Source: Ciceribacter ferrooxidans (GTDB lineage: Bacteria; Pseudomonadota; Alphaproteobacteria; Rhizobiales; Rhizobiaceae). Taken from it: a stretch of DNA of 64,000 nt. A program made the position numbers and the translations under genes. Shown here one piece after another: positions 27,252 to 37,338 of the stretch; position 1 is the stretch's first letter, and each line of letters begins with the position of its first letter. Below the pieces are notes generated by a model that worked only from the letters and a program-made list of their open reading frames with translations, made no database searches and was not told the origin of the DNA. The stretch spans positions 1 through 64,000 of the forward strand of contig NZ_SDVB01000253.1 in assembly GCF_004137355.1 (NCBI RefSeq), in the 5' to 3' direction.

Positions 27252-27725
27252 CTATTTCTTGCTGATCGTCACGAACTTCGTGCCGCGGACGCGAACAGTC
27301 ATTTCGCAGGGCGCGCTGTCGGTTCTCTCGCAGAAACGCGGGTGCATTCTAAAGACAAAGACCATGTTTCCGAACCGCTTGACGAAGTCGTAGCCGTAGA
27401 CCTGCGCGGTTGCGATCAGCAGGTAGCCGCCCTCCTTGACCTGGACGTAGAAATTGTGGGGGCATCCGTCCTCGTTGCAGGCCGGTCCGCGTTCACTGTC
27501 ACACGTGTACGCGCCGTGGTCGGAAATCGCGTCAATGATCCCGTCATTGTTGATGTCCAGCCTTCGGATGAAGCCATCGCCAAACTCGACGACCTTGCAT
27601 TGGGAGCGAAAGTGGTCTTTCTCGTAGATCTCGGGATCGCTGACGAGACTCTGCTGGGCAGTGGCCGCAAGGGGCGCGCCAAGCAGAAGCGCAGTTTGCA
27701 GGAAGGCAAGCAGCAATTGTTTCAC
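27252..27725 (-). CDS. Secreted protein with an EF-hand-like loop
   Basis: The 157-residue protein has a signal peptide (hydrophobic 4-21, ending TAQQ). The stretch LDINNDGIIDAISDHG resembles a calcium-binding EF-hand or dockerin-type loop (D-x-N-x-D-G). Five Cys follow in the mature protein (CDSER, CNEDGCPHN, FCERTDSAPC), suggesting disulfides in the periplasm. The family is not recognised. It is convergent with the DUF218 gene (13-base gap). Confidence 0.6.
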   Translation of the reverse strand: MKQLLLAFLQTALLLGAPLAATAQQSLVSDPEIYEKDHFRSQCKVVEFGDGFIRRLDINNDGIIDAISDHGAYTCDSERGPACNEDGCPHNFYVQVKEGGYLLIATAQVYGYDFVKRFGNMVFVFRMHPRFCERTDSAPCEMTVRVRGTKFVTISKK

Positions 27726-27821
27726 GGCAATCGTCCGAACGAATGAGAGGCCAATCGACCGGATGATGACGTTCCTGGCTTGTGCCGCCCTGACCCGAGG
27801 TGAAACTCAGAAAGGCTATCG

Positions 27822-28460
27822 ATGACGTTGCTCGGCTTTCTCGACTACGCAGGTGTGGCCGTCTTCGCCGCAACCGGGGCATTGTCGGCATCGCGCAAGG
27901 AACTCGATGTGATCGGGTTTCTGTTCCTCGCCGCTGTGACCGGCATCGGGGGTGGCACGCTGCGGGACGTCGTGCTCGGCAGCCTTCCGGTCTTCTGGGT
28001 GGTCGATCCGGGATACATTCTTGTCTGCGTCTCGATGGGCGCTTTGGTCTTCTTCACCGCGCATCTTTTCGAATCGCGCTACCGACTGCTGATCTGGCTC
28101 GATGCCGTGGGGCTTTCGGCCTATTGCGTCATGGGTGCAGCCAAAGGCCTCGCGGCCTCAGGCTCGCCGACGGTCGCGATCGTCACCGGCACCTTGACCG
28201 CTGCCGCTGGCGGCATCTTACGCGACATCATCGCGGGCGAGCCCTCCGTTCTGCTTCGTCCTGAAATCTACGTCACAGCCGGCCTAGCCGGAGCCTGCGT
28301 ATTTACAGGCGCGACTGTCGCCGGGACGCCGGTCGTCGTGGCTTCCGGGGCTGGCGCTCTCACGGCTTTTGCGATTCGCGGAGGCGCCCTGCGTTTCGGC
28401 TGGGCATTTCCACGCTACAAACCGCGACCTGGAAGGTCGCCGGAGGACGTGTTGAGATGA
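27822..28460 (+). CDS. TRIC/UPF0126 family membrane channel
   Basis: The 212-residue membrane protein has about seven helices in two repeats, each with the glycine-rich signature: GIGGGTLRDVVLG (about 46-58) and AAGGILRDIIAGE (about 128-140). Bacterial members are trimeric cation channels related to animal TRIC proteins. It converges with irr, 18 bases away. Confidence 0.85.
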   Translation: MTLLGFLDYAGVAVFAATGALSASRKELDVIGFLFLAAVTGIGGGTLRDVVLGSLPVFWVVDPGYILVCVSMGALVFFTAHLFESRYRLLIWLDAVGLSAYCVMGAAKGLAASGSPTVAIVTGTLTAAAGGILRDIIAGEPSVLLRPEIYVTAGLAGACVFTGATVAGTPVVVASGAGALTAFAIRGGALRFGWAFPRYKPRPGRSPEDVLR

Positions 28461-28478
28461 GGGCGGCTGGCTTTCGAA

Positions 28479-28898
28479 CTACGCGCCTTTTTGCCGCAGG
28501 CGGATGACCACGTCGACATGACTGATCTCCAGCCCCTCGGGGGGCTCCGGGAGGTTGTCGATCACAATATTGCTCACAGGTATGTCGAGGACCTCGTTCT
28601 CGCCTTCGACGAAGAAGTGATGGTGGTCCGAGATGTTGGTGTCGAAATACGTCTTGGCGCTTTCGACGGCGAGCACGCGGATGAGGCCGGCTTCAGTGAA
28701 CTGGTGCAACGTATTATAGACGGTCGCAAGAGAGACGGGAACGTCTGCCGCAAGGGCTTCTTCGTGCAGTTCCTCGACCGTCAGGTGACGATCACCTTTG
28801 GCGAAGAGCAGGCTCGCGAGCGCAATGCGCTGACGCGTGGGGCGAAGCCCAGAGCGACGCAGTCTCGCTTCCGTTTCCTTGAGGCGTTCTGCCATCAT
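28479..28898 (-). CDS. irr: Iron response regulator Irr (Fur family)
   Basis: The 139-residue protein has a Fur-type winged helix (RPTRQRIALASLL, then VSLATVYNTLHQFTEAGLI) and a dimer domain with ISDHHHFF, the His cluster linked to haem binding in Irr proteins. It contains no cysteine, so the N-terminal haem regulatory motif of Bradyrhizobium Irr is absent, as in other Rhizobiaceae. Irr represses haem synthesis and controls iron genes when iron is low. Location next to fabA-fabB-fabI is characteristic of the family. A -35/-10 pair lies about 50-75 bases upstream. Confidence 0.93.
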   Translation of the reverse strand: MMAERLKETEARLRRSGLRPTRQRIALASLLFAKGDRHLTVEELHEEALAADVPVSLATVYNTLHQFTEAGLIRVLAVESAKTYFDTNISDHHHFFVEGENEVLDIPVSNIVIDNLPEPPEGLEISHVDVVIRLRQKGA

Positions 28899-29200
28899 GG
28901 AGTTGCTCTCCGGTTCTACTCAAATGCGGGTCTTCTCGACTAGCGATATAACTTCTAAGCGTGGGGCTTTCAATACTTCAGTGCATGTAGGCAGCGCAAG
29001 AACGCCGGAAATACGGGATTTTCCGCCGATTGACTCTGGCCGCGTCGCGATGCTTCCTGTATGGCCACGGCTGAAATATGCGGCTCGAGGCGAGAGCGGG
29101 GCTGTCTGATGGCGGGCAGCGGCCATTGTGGGACTTCATTTTGTCCCTATCTTGCTCTATGGGTCCAACATTCGCGCAAGCCTGGGGACGACGAAGAAGA
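28899..29200. other. Divergent irr-fabA control region
   Basis: This gap of 302 bases has no gene. It holds the candidate irr promoter (28946-28973). No clear promoter could be assigned to fabA. Confidence 0.5.
28946..28973 (-). promoter_or_regulatory. Candidate irr promoter
   Basis: On the minus strand TTGAAA and TTATAT are 16 bases apart. The spacer contains CTTAGAAG, which includes a TTAGAA half of the iron-control element bound by Irr in related bacteria, so self-control is possible. No second half-site is clear. Confidence 0.4.
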
Positions 29201-29716
29201 ATGAAACCGAGACAATCCAGCTACAATTACGAAGAAATTCTGTCCTGCGGTCGTGGCGAGCTTTTCGGCCCCGGCAACGCGCAACTCCCCCTGCCGCCGA
29301 TGTTGATGGTTCACCGCATCACCGACATCTCTGAGACCGGCGGCGCGTTCGACAAGGGTTACATTCGGGCGGAATACGACGTCCATCCGGACGACTGGTA
29401 TTTTCCGTGCCACTTCCAGGGCAATCCGATCATGCCCGGCTGCCTCGGGCTTGACGGCATGTGGCAGCTGACCGGCTTTTTCCTCGGCTGGCTGGGCGAG
29501 GAAGGCCGCGGTATGGCGCTCTCCACCGGTGAGGTGAAGTTCAAGGGTATGGTCCGCCCGCACACCAAGCTTCTAGAGTATGGTATTGACTTCAAGCGGG
29601 TCATGCGTGGCCGCCTCGTGTTGGGAACCGCCGACGGCTGGCTGAAGGCGGATGGCGAGATCATTTACCAGGCGACCGACCTTCGCGTAGGTTTGTCGAA
29701 GGATAAGACGGCCTGA
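29201..29716 (+). CDS. fabA: 3-hydroxydecanoyl-ACP dehydratase/isomerase
   Basis: The 171-residue hot-dog fold enzyme has the active-site His in [13 protein letters not shown] and the acidic partner in [10 protein letters not shown]. It dehydrates 3-hydroxydecanoyl-ACP and isomerises the double bond, the branch point for unsaturated fatty acids. [14 protein letters not shown] gives the normal family start. First of fabA-fabB-fabI; a 42-base gap to fabB. Confidence 0.96.
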   Translation: MKPRQSSYNYEEILSCGRGELFGPGNAQLPLPPMLMVHRITDISETGGAFDKGYIRAEYDVHPDDWYFPCHFQGNPIMPGCLGLDGMWQLTGFFLGWLGEEGRGMALSTGEVKFKGMVRPHTKLLEYGIDFKRVMRGRLVLGTADGWLKADGEIIYQATDLRVGLSKDKTA

Positions 29717-29758
29717 TCTCAGGCACGTTCAATTGTGATAGCGAGAAGGTCTGTTGAG

Positions 29759-30982
29759 ATGAGAAGGGTAGTTGTTACGGGTCTGGGTGTTGTTTCTTCC
29801 ATCGGGAACGATGCCACAGAGGTTACGGAATCGCTGCGCAATGCGAAGTCCGGAATCTCCTTCTCTCCCGATTTTGCCGAGCACGGTTTTCGTTGCCAGG
29901 TCTGGGGAAAGCCCACACTGGATCCGACCGACCTCGTCGACCGGCGCGCCATGCGCTTTCTCTCCCAGGGGGGAGCATGGAACCACGTTGCGATGAAGCA
30001 GGCGATCGCCGATTCGGGCTTGGAGGAGTCCGACATCAGCGGTAACGAACGTACCGGCATCATCATGGGCTCGGGCGGTCCTTCCACACGCACGATCGTC
30101 GAGGCGGCCGACATCACGCGCCAGAACAACAGCCCGAAGCGCATTGGCCCGTTCGCCGTGCCGAAGGCCATGTCCTCGACTGCATCGGCGACGCTCGCCA
30201 CCTGGTTCAAGATTCATGGCGTGAACTACTCGATCTCGTCCGCCTGCTCGACGTCGGCGCACTGCATCGGAAATGCGGCCGAGATGATCCAGTGGGGTAA
30301 GCAGGATGTGATGTTTGCCGGCGGCCACGAGGATCTCGACTGGACCATGTCGGACCTCTTCGATGCGATGGGCGCAATGTCTTCGAAGTTCAACGATACG
30401 CCCGCCAGCGCATCGCGTGCCTACGACGTCGCGCGTGACGGCTTCGTCATCGCTGGCGGGGCGGGCGTCCTCGTGCTCGAAGAACTGGAACACGCCAAGG
30501 CCCGCGGCGCCAAGATCTACGCCGAAATCGTCGGTTACGGAGCGACATCGGATGGCTACGACATGGTCGCGCCGTCGGGTGAAGGCGCCATCCGCTGCAT
30601 GCGGCAGGCACTCTCGACCGTGAAGGGCGACGTCGACTACATCAACACCCACGGCACGTCGACCCCGGTGGGCGACTCCAAGGAAATCGGCGCGATTCGT
30701 GAAGTGTTCGGGACCAAGATTCCGCATGTTCAGTCAACCAAGTCGCTAACGGGCCATTCGCTGGGCGCTGCCGGTGTCCAGGAGTCGATCTATGGCCTCT
30801 TGATGATGCAGGAACGCTTCATCGGCGAGAGCGCGCACATCAGCGAGTTGGACCCGGAATTCGACGGCGTCCCGATCGTCCGCAAGCGGATCGACAACGC
30901 CAAGATCGACACCGTTCTGTCGAACTCCTTCGGCTTCGGTGGCACCAACGCCACGCTCGTGTTCCAGCGTTACAATGGATAA
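29759..30982 (+). CDS. fabB: 3-oxoacyl-ACP synthase I
   Basis: The 407-residue condensing enzyme has the nucleophile C163 in [10 protein letters not shown] and the two catalytic His in [11 protein letters not shown] and [12 protein letters not shown]. It elongates the cis-unsaturated acyl chain made by FabA. The ATG at 29759 has AGAAGG upstream and gives the standard [10 protein letters not shown] start; a GTG eight codons earlier is less likely. Middle gene of the fab operon. Confidence 0.96.
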   Translation: MRRVVVTGLGVVSSIGNDATEVTESLRNAKSGISFSPDFAEHGFRCQVWGKPTLDPTDLVDRRAMRFLSQGGAWNHVAMKQAIADSGLEESDISGNERTGIIMGSGGPSTRTIVEAADITRQNNSPKRIGPFAVPKAMSSTASATLATWFKIHGVNYSISSACSTSAHCIGNAAEMIQWGKQDVMFAGGHEDLDWTMSDLFDAMGAMSSKFNDTPASASRAYDVARDGFVIAGGAGVLVLEELEHAKARGAKIYAEIVGYGATSDGYDMVAPSGEGAIRCMRQALSTVKGDVDYINTHGTSTPVGDSKEIGAIREVFGTKIPHVQSTKSLTGHSLGAAGVQESIYGLLMMQERFIGESAHISELDPEFDGVPIVRKRIDNAKIDTVLSNSFGFGGTNATLVFQRYNG

Positions 30983-30986
30983 CCGA

Positions 30987-31793
30987 ATGATTGCCTCTAT
31001 GCAGGGAAAACGCGGCCTCATCATGGGCGTCGCGAACAACCACTCTATCGCCTGGGGTATCGCCAAGGCGCTTGCCAGTGCCGGTGCCGAGCTCGCCTTC
31101 ACCTACCAGGGCGAAGCTCTGGGCAAACGTGTGAAGCCGCTTGCTGCCGAGCTCGGGTCGGATTTCCTCCTGCCTTGCGACGTCGAAGACCTCGCTTCCG
31201 TCGACGCGGTCATTGCCGCCTTGAAGGAGCGCTGGGGAAAGCTGGATTTCGTTGTTCACGCGATCGGCTTCTCCGACAAGAACGAGCTGAAAGGGCTTTA
31301 CGCGGATACCTCGCGTGAGAACTTCGTGCGTACAATGGTCATCTCCTGTTTCTCGTTCACGGAGATCGCCAAGCGCGCCGCCGATGTCATGTCAGATGGC
31401 GGATCGATGCTGACACTGACCTACGGTGGTTCGGTTCGTATCATGCCGAACTACAACGTCATGGGTGTCGCCAAGGCCGCGCTTGAAGCATCTGTGCGGT
31501 ATCTCGCCGGCGACTATGGTCCACGTGGTATCCGCGTCAACGCTATCTCGGCCGGCCCGATCCGGACGCTGGCCGGTGCGGGGATCGCCGATGCTCGTGC
31601 CATGCTTTCCTGGCAGCAGAAGAACTCGCCGCTCCGCCGGACGGTGACGATCGAGGACGTAGGCGGTTCCGCTCTCTACCTCTTGTCCGATCTCTCGCGT
31701 GGCGTGACTGGAGAGATTCACTACGTCGACTCCGGCTACAACATCACGTCGATGCCGACCGTCGAGTTTCTGAACAAGGCCGATACGGAATAA
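30987..31793 (+). CDS. fabI: Enoyl-ACP reductase (NADH)
   Basis: The 268-residue short-chain dehydrogenase-type enzyme has a nucleotide-binding start GLIMGVANNHSIAWGIA and the catalytic Tyr-x6-Lys in YNVMGVAK. It performs the last reduction of each elongation cycle and belongs to the triclosan-sensitive FabI class. The chosen ATG is 4 bases after fabB; an ATG 12 bases earlier would overlap fabB. A strong terminator ends the operon. Confidence 0.95.
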   Translation: MIASMQGKRGLIMGVANNHSIAWGIAKALASAGAELAFTYQGEALGKRVKPLAAELGSDFLLPCDVEDLASVDAVIAALKERWGKLDFVVHAIGFSDKNELKGLYADTSRENFVRTMVISCFSFTEIAKRAADVMSDGGSMLTLTYGGSVRIMPNYNVMGVAKAALEASVRYLAGDYGPRGIRVNAISAGPIRTLAGAGIADARAMLSWQQKNSPLRRTVTIEDVGGSALYLLSDLSRGVTGEIHYVDSGYNITSMPTVEFLNKADTE

Positions 31794-31821
31794 ACTCTCT
31801 GGAGGGCCAGAGAAACAAGAA

Positions 31822-31860
31822 AGCCCGGTGCTGTTCGTCAGCACCGGGCTTCTGTCGTTT
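31822..31860 (+). terminator. Bidirectional terminator between fabI and the methyltransferase gene
   Basis: A 12-bp stem AGCCCGGTGCTG/CAGCACCGGGCT is followed by TCTGTCGTTT on the plus strand, and by TTCTTGTTT on the minus strand. Confidence 0.85.
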
Positions 31861-31880
31861 GATGGAGACCTTTGGGATCC

Positions 31881-32897
31881 TTATTTTTTGGCCCACAGGA
31901 CTTTGTAACGGGCGTTGCGACAGGTTTCTCCATGTTCGCGGAAGTTCTCGCCGAGTGTCGCCTCGTAGGGAAGGCCGCGATTGGCGACGAGCATCAACAT
32001 CCCGCCGCCACGCAATGCCTGACTGGCGGCAGTGATCAATGCCTTCCCGAGCGATGGTTCTGCGGCGTGTCCCTCATGGAAAGGTGGATTCATGATGACC
32101 AGGTCATACTTCTCCCTGATCGGCTCGCGCGCGAGATCTTGCCAGAAAAAGCGTGCAGAGACATCCGGGCAATTCGCTGCCATGTTGGCCTTGGCGCATT
32201 CGAGCGCCTGATAATCGGCCTCGAAGAGGTCGATACGGTTGACCTGGGGGGAGCGTTCGGCGAGCATGACGGAAAGATAGCCCCAACCGGCTCCGAGATC
32301 GGCAGCATTGCCGTCAAAGTTCTCCGGCAGGCGTCCGGCGAGTAGTTCAGAACCGGCATCGATGCGATCGTGCGAGAACATGCCGGCGACGGTTTGAAAG
32401 CGGCCATCGACGGTCACTTGGGCAGCTTCGAGCGCGCCGACTGCCGCTGACCGATCTTCGGGTACCTCGAACCACAGCGCGACGCCGTGATATTTCGGCA
32501 TGTGGTCCACGACGAGGCCGAGACCATCAAGGCGCTTGCGCAGCGGTTGAATGCCATCCTCCTTGCCGCCTGCTACGACGATGAGGCCGCCCGTCTTTGT
32601 GCGCTTCAATGCCTCTGCAATCCGGTTCTCGTTCTCGCCGCGATGCTTTCCGCACAGGACCAGAGCCCCGTCGTAGCCGCCTCCCTCCGGCAGAGGTCGC
32701 GGCGCGGCGCCGGCGGCCTCCAGTTGCAGAAAGGCGGGACGCAGCCCCTGCACGGCCGCGAGCGTCGCGCCGAAACCGTTCGGTGTGGCGACGCCGGCCT
32801 CAGCGCCGAGGAAGAGAAAGCGTTCTCCTGCCTGCGGCATCGGCAACACGTCGGAAGCGAACGGGTGGAACAGAGTCTTCAGGGTATCGCGGCTCAT
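31881..32897 (-). CDS. RsmC-like rRNA guanine-N2 methyltransferase
   Basis: The 338-residue protein has two methyltransferase-like halves as in RsmC/RlmG. The C-terminal half has the SAM site DLGAGWGYLSVML (about 204-216) and the catalytic NPPFHEG, typical of N2-guanine rRNA methyltransferases. The N-terminal half lacks these motifs, as in RsmC. The likely target is G1207 of 16S rRNA, but RlmG-type action on 23S rRNA cannot be excluded. ATG 32897 was preferred over an upstream TTG. Confidence 0.8.
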   Translation of the reverse strand: MSRDTLKTLFHPFASDVLPMPQAGERFLFLGAEAGVATPNGFGATLAAVQGLRPAFLQLEAAGAAPRPLPEGGGYDGALVLCGKHRGENENRIAEALKRTKTGGLIVVAGGKEDGIQPLRKRLDGLGLVVDHMPKYHGVALWFEVPEDRSAAVGALEAAQVTVDGRFQTVAGMFSHDRIDAGSELLAGRLPENFDGNAADLGAGWGYLSVMLAERSPQVNRIDLFEADYQALECAKANMAANCPDVSARFFWQDLAREPIREKYDLVIMNPPFHEGHAAEPSLGKALITAASQALRGGGMLMLVANRGLPYEATLGENFREHGETCRNARYKVLWAKK

Positions 32898-32972
32898 GGT
32901 TCGGTCTTCTTTCTCGGCGAACAAAAAAGGCGCGGAATTTCTCCCGCGCCTCGGATCGGGGACGAAACGTGC

Positions 32973-35117
32973 TTATTCGGCAGCCTCGCCTTCGTCCTTC
33001 TTCTTCTCGGCAACGATTTCCTTGCCGGTCGCCTGGTCCACGGCCTTCATCGACAGGCGGACCTTGCCGCGTTCATCGAAGCCCATGAGCTTGACCCAGA
33101 CCTTGTCGCCTTCCTTGACGACATCCGTGGTCTTGGCGACGCGTTCGGAAGCGAGCTGCGAAATGTGGACGAGACCGTCGCGCGCGCCGAAGAAGTTGAC
33201 GAACGCGCCGAAGTCCGCGGTCTTGACAACCGTACCCTCATAGATCGCGCCGACTTCCGGCTCTGCGACGATCGAGTGGATCCACTTGCGGGCGGCCTCG
33301 ATCTCCTTGCCGGAGGAAGAGGCGATCTTGACGGTACCATCGTCTTCGATGTTGATCTTCGCGCCGGTCTTTTCAACGATCTCGCGGATGACCTTGCCAC
33401 CCGAGCCGATGACTTCGCGGATCTTGTCGACCGGGATGTTCATCACTTCGATGCGCGGCGCGAATTCGCCGAGCTGGCCGCGGCTTTCGGTGATGGCCTT
33501 CGCCATCTCGCCGAGGATGTGCTTGCGACCACCCTGTGCCTGGCCGAGTGCGACCTTCATGATCTCCTCGGTGATGCCGGCAATCTTGATGTCCATCTGC
33601 AGCGAGGTGATGCCGTCGGCCGTGCCGGCAACCTTGAAGTCCATGTCGCCGAGGTGGTCTTCGTCACCGAGGATGTCGGAAAGAACGGCGAAGCGCTCGC
33701 CTTCCAGGATCAGGCCCATGGCGATACCGGCAACCGGCTTCGCCAGCGGAACGCCAGCGTCCATGAGAGCGAGCGAGGTGCCGCAGACGGTGGCCATCGA
33801 GGACGAACCGTTCGATTCCGTGATCTCGGAAACCACGCGCAGCGTGTAGGGGAACTGCTCGGCGGTCGGCAGCATCGGGTGGATCGCGCGCCAGGCGAGC
33901 TTGCCGTGGCCGATTTCGCGACGGCCCGGAGAGCCCATGCGGCCCGTTTCACCGACCGAGTAGGGCGGGAAGTTGTAATGCAGCATGAAGTTTTCTTTGT
34001 ACATGCCGGTCAGGCTGTCGACATACTGCTCGTCTTCGCCGGTGCCGAGCGTGGCAACGACGATGGCCTGGGTTTCACCGCGGGTGAAGAGAGCCGAACC
34101 GTGGGTACGCGGCAGAATGCCGACTTCCGCGACGATCGGGCGAACGGTCTCGAGATCGCGACCGTCGATGCGGCTCTTGGTGTCGAGAATGTTCCAGCGG
34201 ACGATCTTGGCCTGCAGGTGCTTGAAGACGGCACCGACTTCCTCGGCCGAGTACTTGGCTTCGCCTTCCTCGGGGAGGAAGTGAGCCTTCACCTTGGCCT
34301 TGACGGCGTCGACGGCGGCGTAGCGCTCGGCTTTCTGCGTGATCTTGTAGGCGTCGCGCAGTTCGGCTTCGGCGATCGAGAGCATCTCAGTCTCGAGAGC
34401 GGAATGGTCTTCCGGTTCGAATTCGCGCGGCTCCTTGGCAGCGACTTCGGCGAGCTTGATGATCGCGTCGATGACCGGCTGGAAGCCGCGGTGACCGAAC
34501 ATGACCGCGCCGAGCATGACGTCTTCCGGCAATTCCTTGGCTTCGGATTCGACCATGAGAACGGCGTCCGAGGTCCCGGCGACGACGAGGTCGAGGCTCG
34601 ATTCGTCCATCTCGTCGAGGTGCGGGTTCAGCACGTATTCGCCATTGATGTAGCCGACGCGGGCGCCGCCGACCGGGCCCATGAAGGGGACGCCGGAGAG
34701 CGTCAGGGCCGCCGAGGTGGCAACCATCGACAGGATGTCCGGATTGTTCTCAAGGTCGTGCTGGATGACCGTGACGACGACCTGAGTGTCGTTCTTGTAG
34801 CCTTCCGGGAACAGCGGGCGGATCGGACGGTCGATCAGGCGCGAAACCAGCGTTTCATTTTCCGACGGACGACCTTCGCGCTTGAAGTAGCCGCCCGGGA
34901 TCTTGCCGGCGGCGTAGGTCTTTTCCTGGTAGTTGACGGTGAGCGGGAAGAAGTCCTGGCCCGCCTTCGGCGCCTTGGCCGAAACGACGGTCGCGAGAAC
35001 GACGGTTTCGCCGTAGGTGGCGAGAACGGCACCGTCCGCCTGGCGGGCGATCTTGCCGGTTTCGAGCTTCAGCGGACGGCCTGCCCACTCGATTTCTACG
35101 CTGTGAATGTCAAACAT
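32973..35117 (-). CDS. pnp: Polyribonucleotide nucleotidyltransferase (PNPase)
   Basis: The 714-residue protein has two RNase PH domains (about 10-225 and 310-550), a KH domain (about 555-615, with [14 protein letters not shown]) and an S1 domain (about 620-690, [17 protein letters not shown]). It degrades RNA 3'-5' using phosphate. It lies downstream of rpsO as in most proteobacteria, with a 378-base gap containing hairpins. The end is acidic (EGEAAE). Confidence 0.97.
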   Translation of the reverse strand: MFDIHSVEIEWAGRPLKLETGKIARQADGAVLATYGETVVLATVVSAKAPKAGQDFFPLTVNYQEKTYAAGKIPGGYFKREGRPSENETLVSRLIDRPIRPLFPEGYKNDTQVVVTVIQHDLENNPDILSMVATSAALTLSGVPFMGPVGGARVGYINGEYVLNPHLDEMDESSLDLVVAGTSDAVLMVESEAKELPEDVMLGAVMFGHRGFQPVIDAIIKLAEVAAKEPREFEPEDHSALETEMLSIAEAELRDAYKITQKAERYAAVDAVKAKVKAHFLPEEGEAKYSAEEVGAVFKHLQAKIVRWNILDTKSRIDGRDLETVRPIVAEVGILPRTHGSALFTRGETQAIVVATLGTGEDEQYVDSLTGMYKENFMLHYNFPPYSVGETGRMGSPGRREIGHGKLAWRAIHPMLPTAEQFPYTLRVVSEITESNGSSSMATVCGTSLALMDAGVPLAKPVAGIAMGLILEGERFAVLSDILGDEDHLGDMDFKVAGTADGITSLQMDIKIAGITEEIMKVALGQAQGGRKHILGEMAKAITESRGQLGEFAPRIEVMNIPVDKIREVIGSGGKVIREIVEKTGAKINIEDDGTVKIASSSGKEIEAARKWIHSIVAEPEVGAIYEGTVVKTADFGAFVNFFGARDGLVHISQLASERVAKTTDVVKEGDKVWVKLMGFDERGKVRLSMKAVDQATGKEIVAEKKKDEGEAAE

Positions 35118-35454
35118 TGTCTTTTCCTTCTCCGCGGGGAAGCAGCGCTCATGTTCCTTCTTGCGGAACAGGCCGTCGCGGCCGCGGAATGCTGACGTAT
35201 CACGGGCAAGACAGCAGGAAGCTTTTCAGGTGGAGCATGGCGTCCGCGGTCGAGGTTCCGCGCCATCACGCCCCGCGCTCTCGAAGCCAAGGCTTCGTTG
35301 CGCGTGCCAGATTGTCCTGGCAAAAGCACCCGGCAATCCTGCCCCATGACAGGTCATCGGTTGGTTCTGGCGGAACCGGCCCATCCGGCCCGCCATATGT
35401 TGCGGCCCGGGAGCATTTCGCTCCGGCCGGGCCATCGGGACATCTATCCCGATA
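35118..35454 (-). other. pnp leader region with hairpins
   Basis: This stretch between rpsO and pnp has no gene. On the minus strand two hairpins follow the rpsO terminator: one at 35434-35453 (stem ATCGGGA/TCCCGAT) and one at 35404-35432 (GGCCCGG/CCGGGCC outer stem with inner GAGC/GCTC). In enteric bacteria a pnp leader hairpin is cut by RNase III and mediates self-control; whether these act so is inference. Confidence 0.45.
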
Positions 35455-35455
35455 G

Positions 35456-35489
35456 AAAGCCGGCGGACCTCCAGAAGGAAGTCCGCCGG
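35456..35489 (-). terminator. Terminator of rpsO
   Basis: A 9-bp stem CCGGCGGAC/GTCCGCCGG with a 12-base loop is followed on the minus strand by CTTTCTATC, directly after the rpsO stop. The T tract is modest, so read-through into pnp is plausible. Confidence 0.6.
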
Positions 35490-35495
35490 GACACG

Positions 35496-35765
35496 TTAGC
35501 GGCGAATGCCCAAGCGAGCGATCAGGCCGTTGTAGCGGGCCTCGTCCTTCTTCTTGAGGTAGTCAAGAAGCGAACGACGGCTGGAAACCAGGGTCAGAAG
35601 GCCACGACGGGAGTGGTTGTCCTTCTTGTGGCCCTTGAAATGTTCCGTCAGGTTGTTGATCCGCTCGGTCAGGATTGCAACCTGTACTTCCGGCGAACCC
35701 GTGTCGCCTTCCTTGGTTGCGTATTCCTTGATCAGGGCAGCCTTGCGCTCTGCAGTAATCGACAT
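35496..35765 (-). CDS. rpsO: 30S ribosomal protein S15
   Basis: The 89-residue protein has the usual length and blocks ([18 protein letters not shown], then [20 protein letters not shown]). It binds 16S rRNA early in 30S assembly. AAAGGAT precedes the ATG. It lies between truB and pnp, the conserved order. Confidence 0.97.
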   Translation of the reverse strand: MSITAERKAALIKEYATKEGDTGSPEVQVAILTERINNLTEHFKGHKKDNHSRRGLLTLVSSRRSLLDYLKKKDEARYNGLIARLGIRR

Positions 35766-35917
35766 CGCAGTATCCTTTCAATGTCAGGAGAGAAGACGCC
35801 AAATGCCGAGATGTCGTCCAGCATTGGCCACGAAAAGCAGGTGGACGGACCGCCATGCTGGCGCTGCCTATAAACCATTCAGGTCGAAATTGGAAGCGCT
35901 GATTGCAAACCGTCGTC

Positions 35918-36847
35918 TCAGCTGAAAACCCGCCGCGGATGGAACTCTCCACCGGCAATCTCGCCGATCGCGACAAGCTTTCCGGCGGCGAGCGCAACCG
36001 CTTCCGGTTCCGTAACGGGGGCGTCGCGACCACGCAGGATGATCGGATTGCCCATGCGGAGGCGATGTGCCTGATCCTCACTCACCCTGATCTGCGGCAA
36101 GGCGGCGAGCGCTTCGCTGGTGTCGATGAGGAATTCGTCCAGCGCCGCCAATCGCTCGTCGCGCTCCTCGATCTTCTCCAGTGCGACGAGATCCGCCAGA
36201 GGCACCATGGTTTCCTCGCCAAACGGGGCGACATAGGTGCGCCGGAGGAGCGAGATATGGCCAAAGCAACCGAGGTCGCGGCCGAAATCGCGGGCCAAGG
36301 ACCGGACATAGGTGCCCTTGCCGCATTCCACCTCGAAATGTGCCTTGTCGTTCTCGCACTTGAGCAATGTCAGGCGGTGAACCTCGACCTCGCGCGACGG
36401 GATGTCGACGGTCTCGCCGTCGCGGGCAAGGTCGTAGGCGCGTTCGCCGGAGATCTTGATCGCCGAGAATTGCGGGGGCACCTGTGAGATGACCCCGGTA
36501 TACCGTGGGAGCAGCGCTCGTATCGCCTCTTCCGTCGGACGAGCCGCGGACGTCTGGGTGACCTCACCTTCGAGATCGTCGGTTGAGCGTTCTTCACCCC
36601 AGGCAACGGTGAACTCGTAGATCTTTCTGCCGTCCATGACATAAGGAACGGTCTTCGTCGCATCGCCGAGCGCGATCGGAAGCATGCCGGACGCGAGCGG
36701 ATCGAGCGTGCCTGCGTGCCCGGCCTTCTGGGCGTTGAACAGCCACTTGATTTTGGAAACGGCTTCCGTTGAACCGAAATCGGCGGGCTTGTCGAGGATC
36801 AGCCAGCCCGAAACTGGGCGGCCCTTGGGCTTGCGGGGCTTGGACAT
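35918..36847 (-). CDS. truB: tRNA pseudouridine-55 synthase
   Basis: The 309-residue synthase has [20 protein letters not shown] at the start and the catalytic Asp in [14 protein letters not shown]. It makes pseudouridine 55 in the T loop of tRNAs. A PUA-like C-terminal region follows. It lies 6 bases after rbfA and is co-transcribed. Confidence 0.95.
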   Translation of the reverse strand: MSKPRKPKGRPVSGWLILDKPADFGSTEAVSKIKWLFNAQKAGHAGTLDPLASGMLPIALGDATKTVPYVMDGRKIYEFTVAWGEERSTDDLEGEVTQTSAARPTEEAIRALLPRYTGVISQVPPQFSAIKISGERAYDLARDGETVDIPSREVEVHRLTLLKCENDKAHFEVECGKGTYVRSLARDFGRDLGCFGHISLLRRTYVAPFGEETMVPLADLVALEKIEERDERLAALDEFLIDTSEALAALPQIRVSEDQAHRLRMGNPIILRGRDAPVTEPEAVALAAGKLVAIGEIAGGEFHPRRVFS

Positions 36848-36853
36848 GCGTCT

Positions 36854-37270
36854 CTATTCTTGTTCGTCGTCTCGGTCGGCGTCGAGATCACGGCTGACCT
36901 CGGGCGAGCGCAGCAGTGCATCGATCTTCTGGTAGTTGTCGAAACTGGTATCGTCGCGGAAGCGGACTTCCGGCATGTACTTCATCTGCCGTAATTGCGG
37001 GCCGAGGCGCCCGCGGATGTACTTCGCATTGCGGTTCAGCGCATCGATGACTGCATCGTGGTCCGGGACGCCGAGCGGCGTCACATAGGCTGTTGCAATC
37101 TTCAGGTCCGGCGACATGCGGACCTCGGAGATGGAGATAACGGTCTTTTCGATCAGTGGATCGCGGACTTCGCCGCGCTGCAGCACTTGCGTGATCGCGG
37201 CGCGTACCTGTTCGCCGACGCGCAGCATGCGCTGGGATGGAGCGGAAGAGGTTGGTCTGGTCATCGTCAT
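36854..37270 (-). CDS. rbfA: Ribosome-binding factor A
   Basis: The 138-residue protein has the KH-like core ([19 protein letters not shown], then [17 protein letters not shown]). It helps mature the 5' end of 16S rRNA, especially in the cold. The start is MTMT at 37270; ATG two codons later is possible. The tail is acidic. Confidence 0.93.
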   Translation of the reverse strand: MTMTRPTSSAPSQRMLRVGEQVRAAITQVLQRGEVRDPLIEKTVISISEVRMSPDLKIATAYVTPLGVPDHDAVIDALNRNAKYIRGRLGPQLRQMKYMPEVRFRDDTSFDNYQKIDALLRSPEVSRDLDADRDDEQE

Positions 37271-37338
37271 ACTGCCTTAAACAAAGCGAGCGCCGGATCG
37301 CCGGCGCCCGCAACTTGTTCGGATTGTGATCGCCGGCC

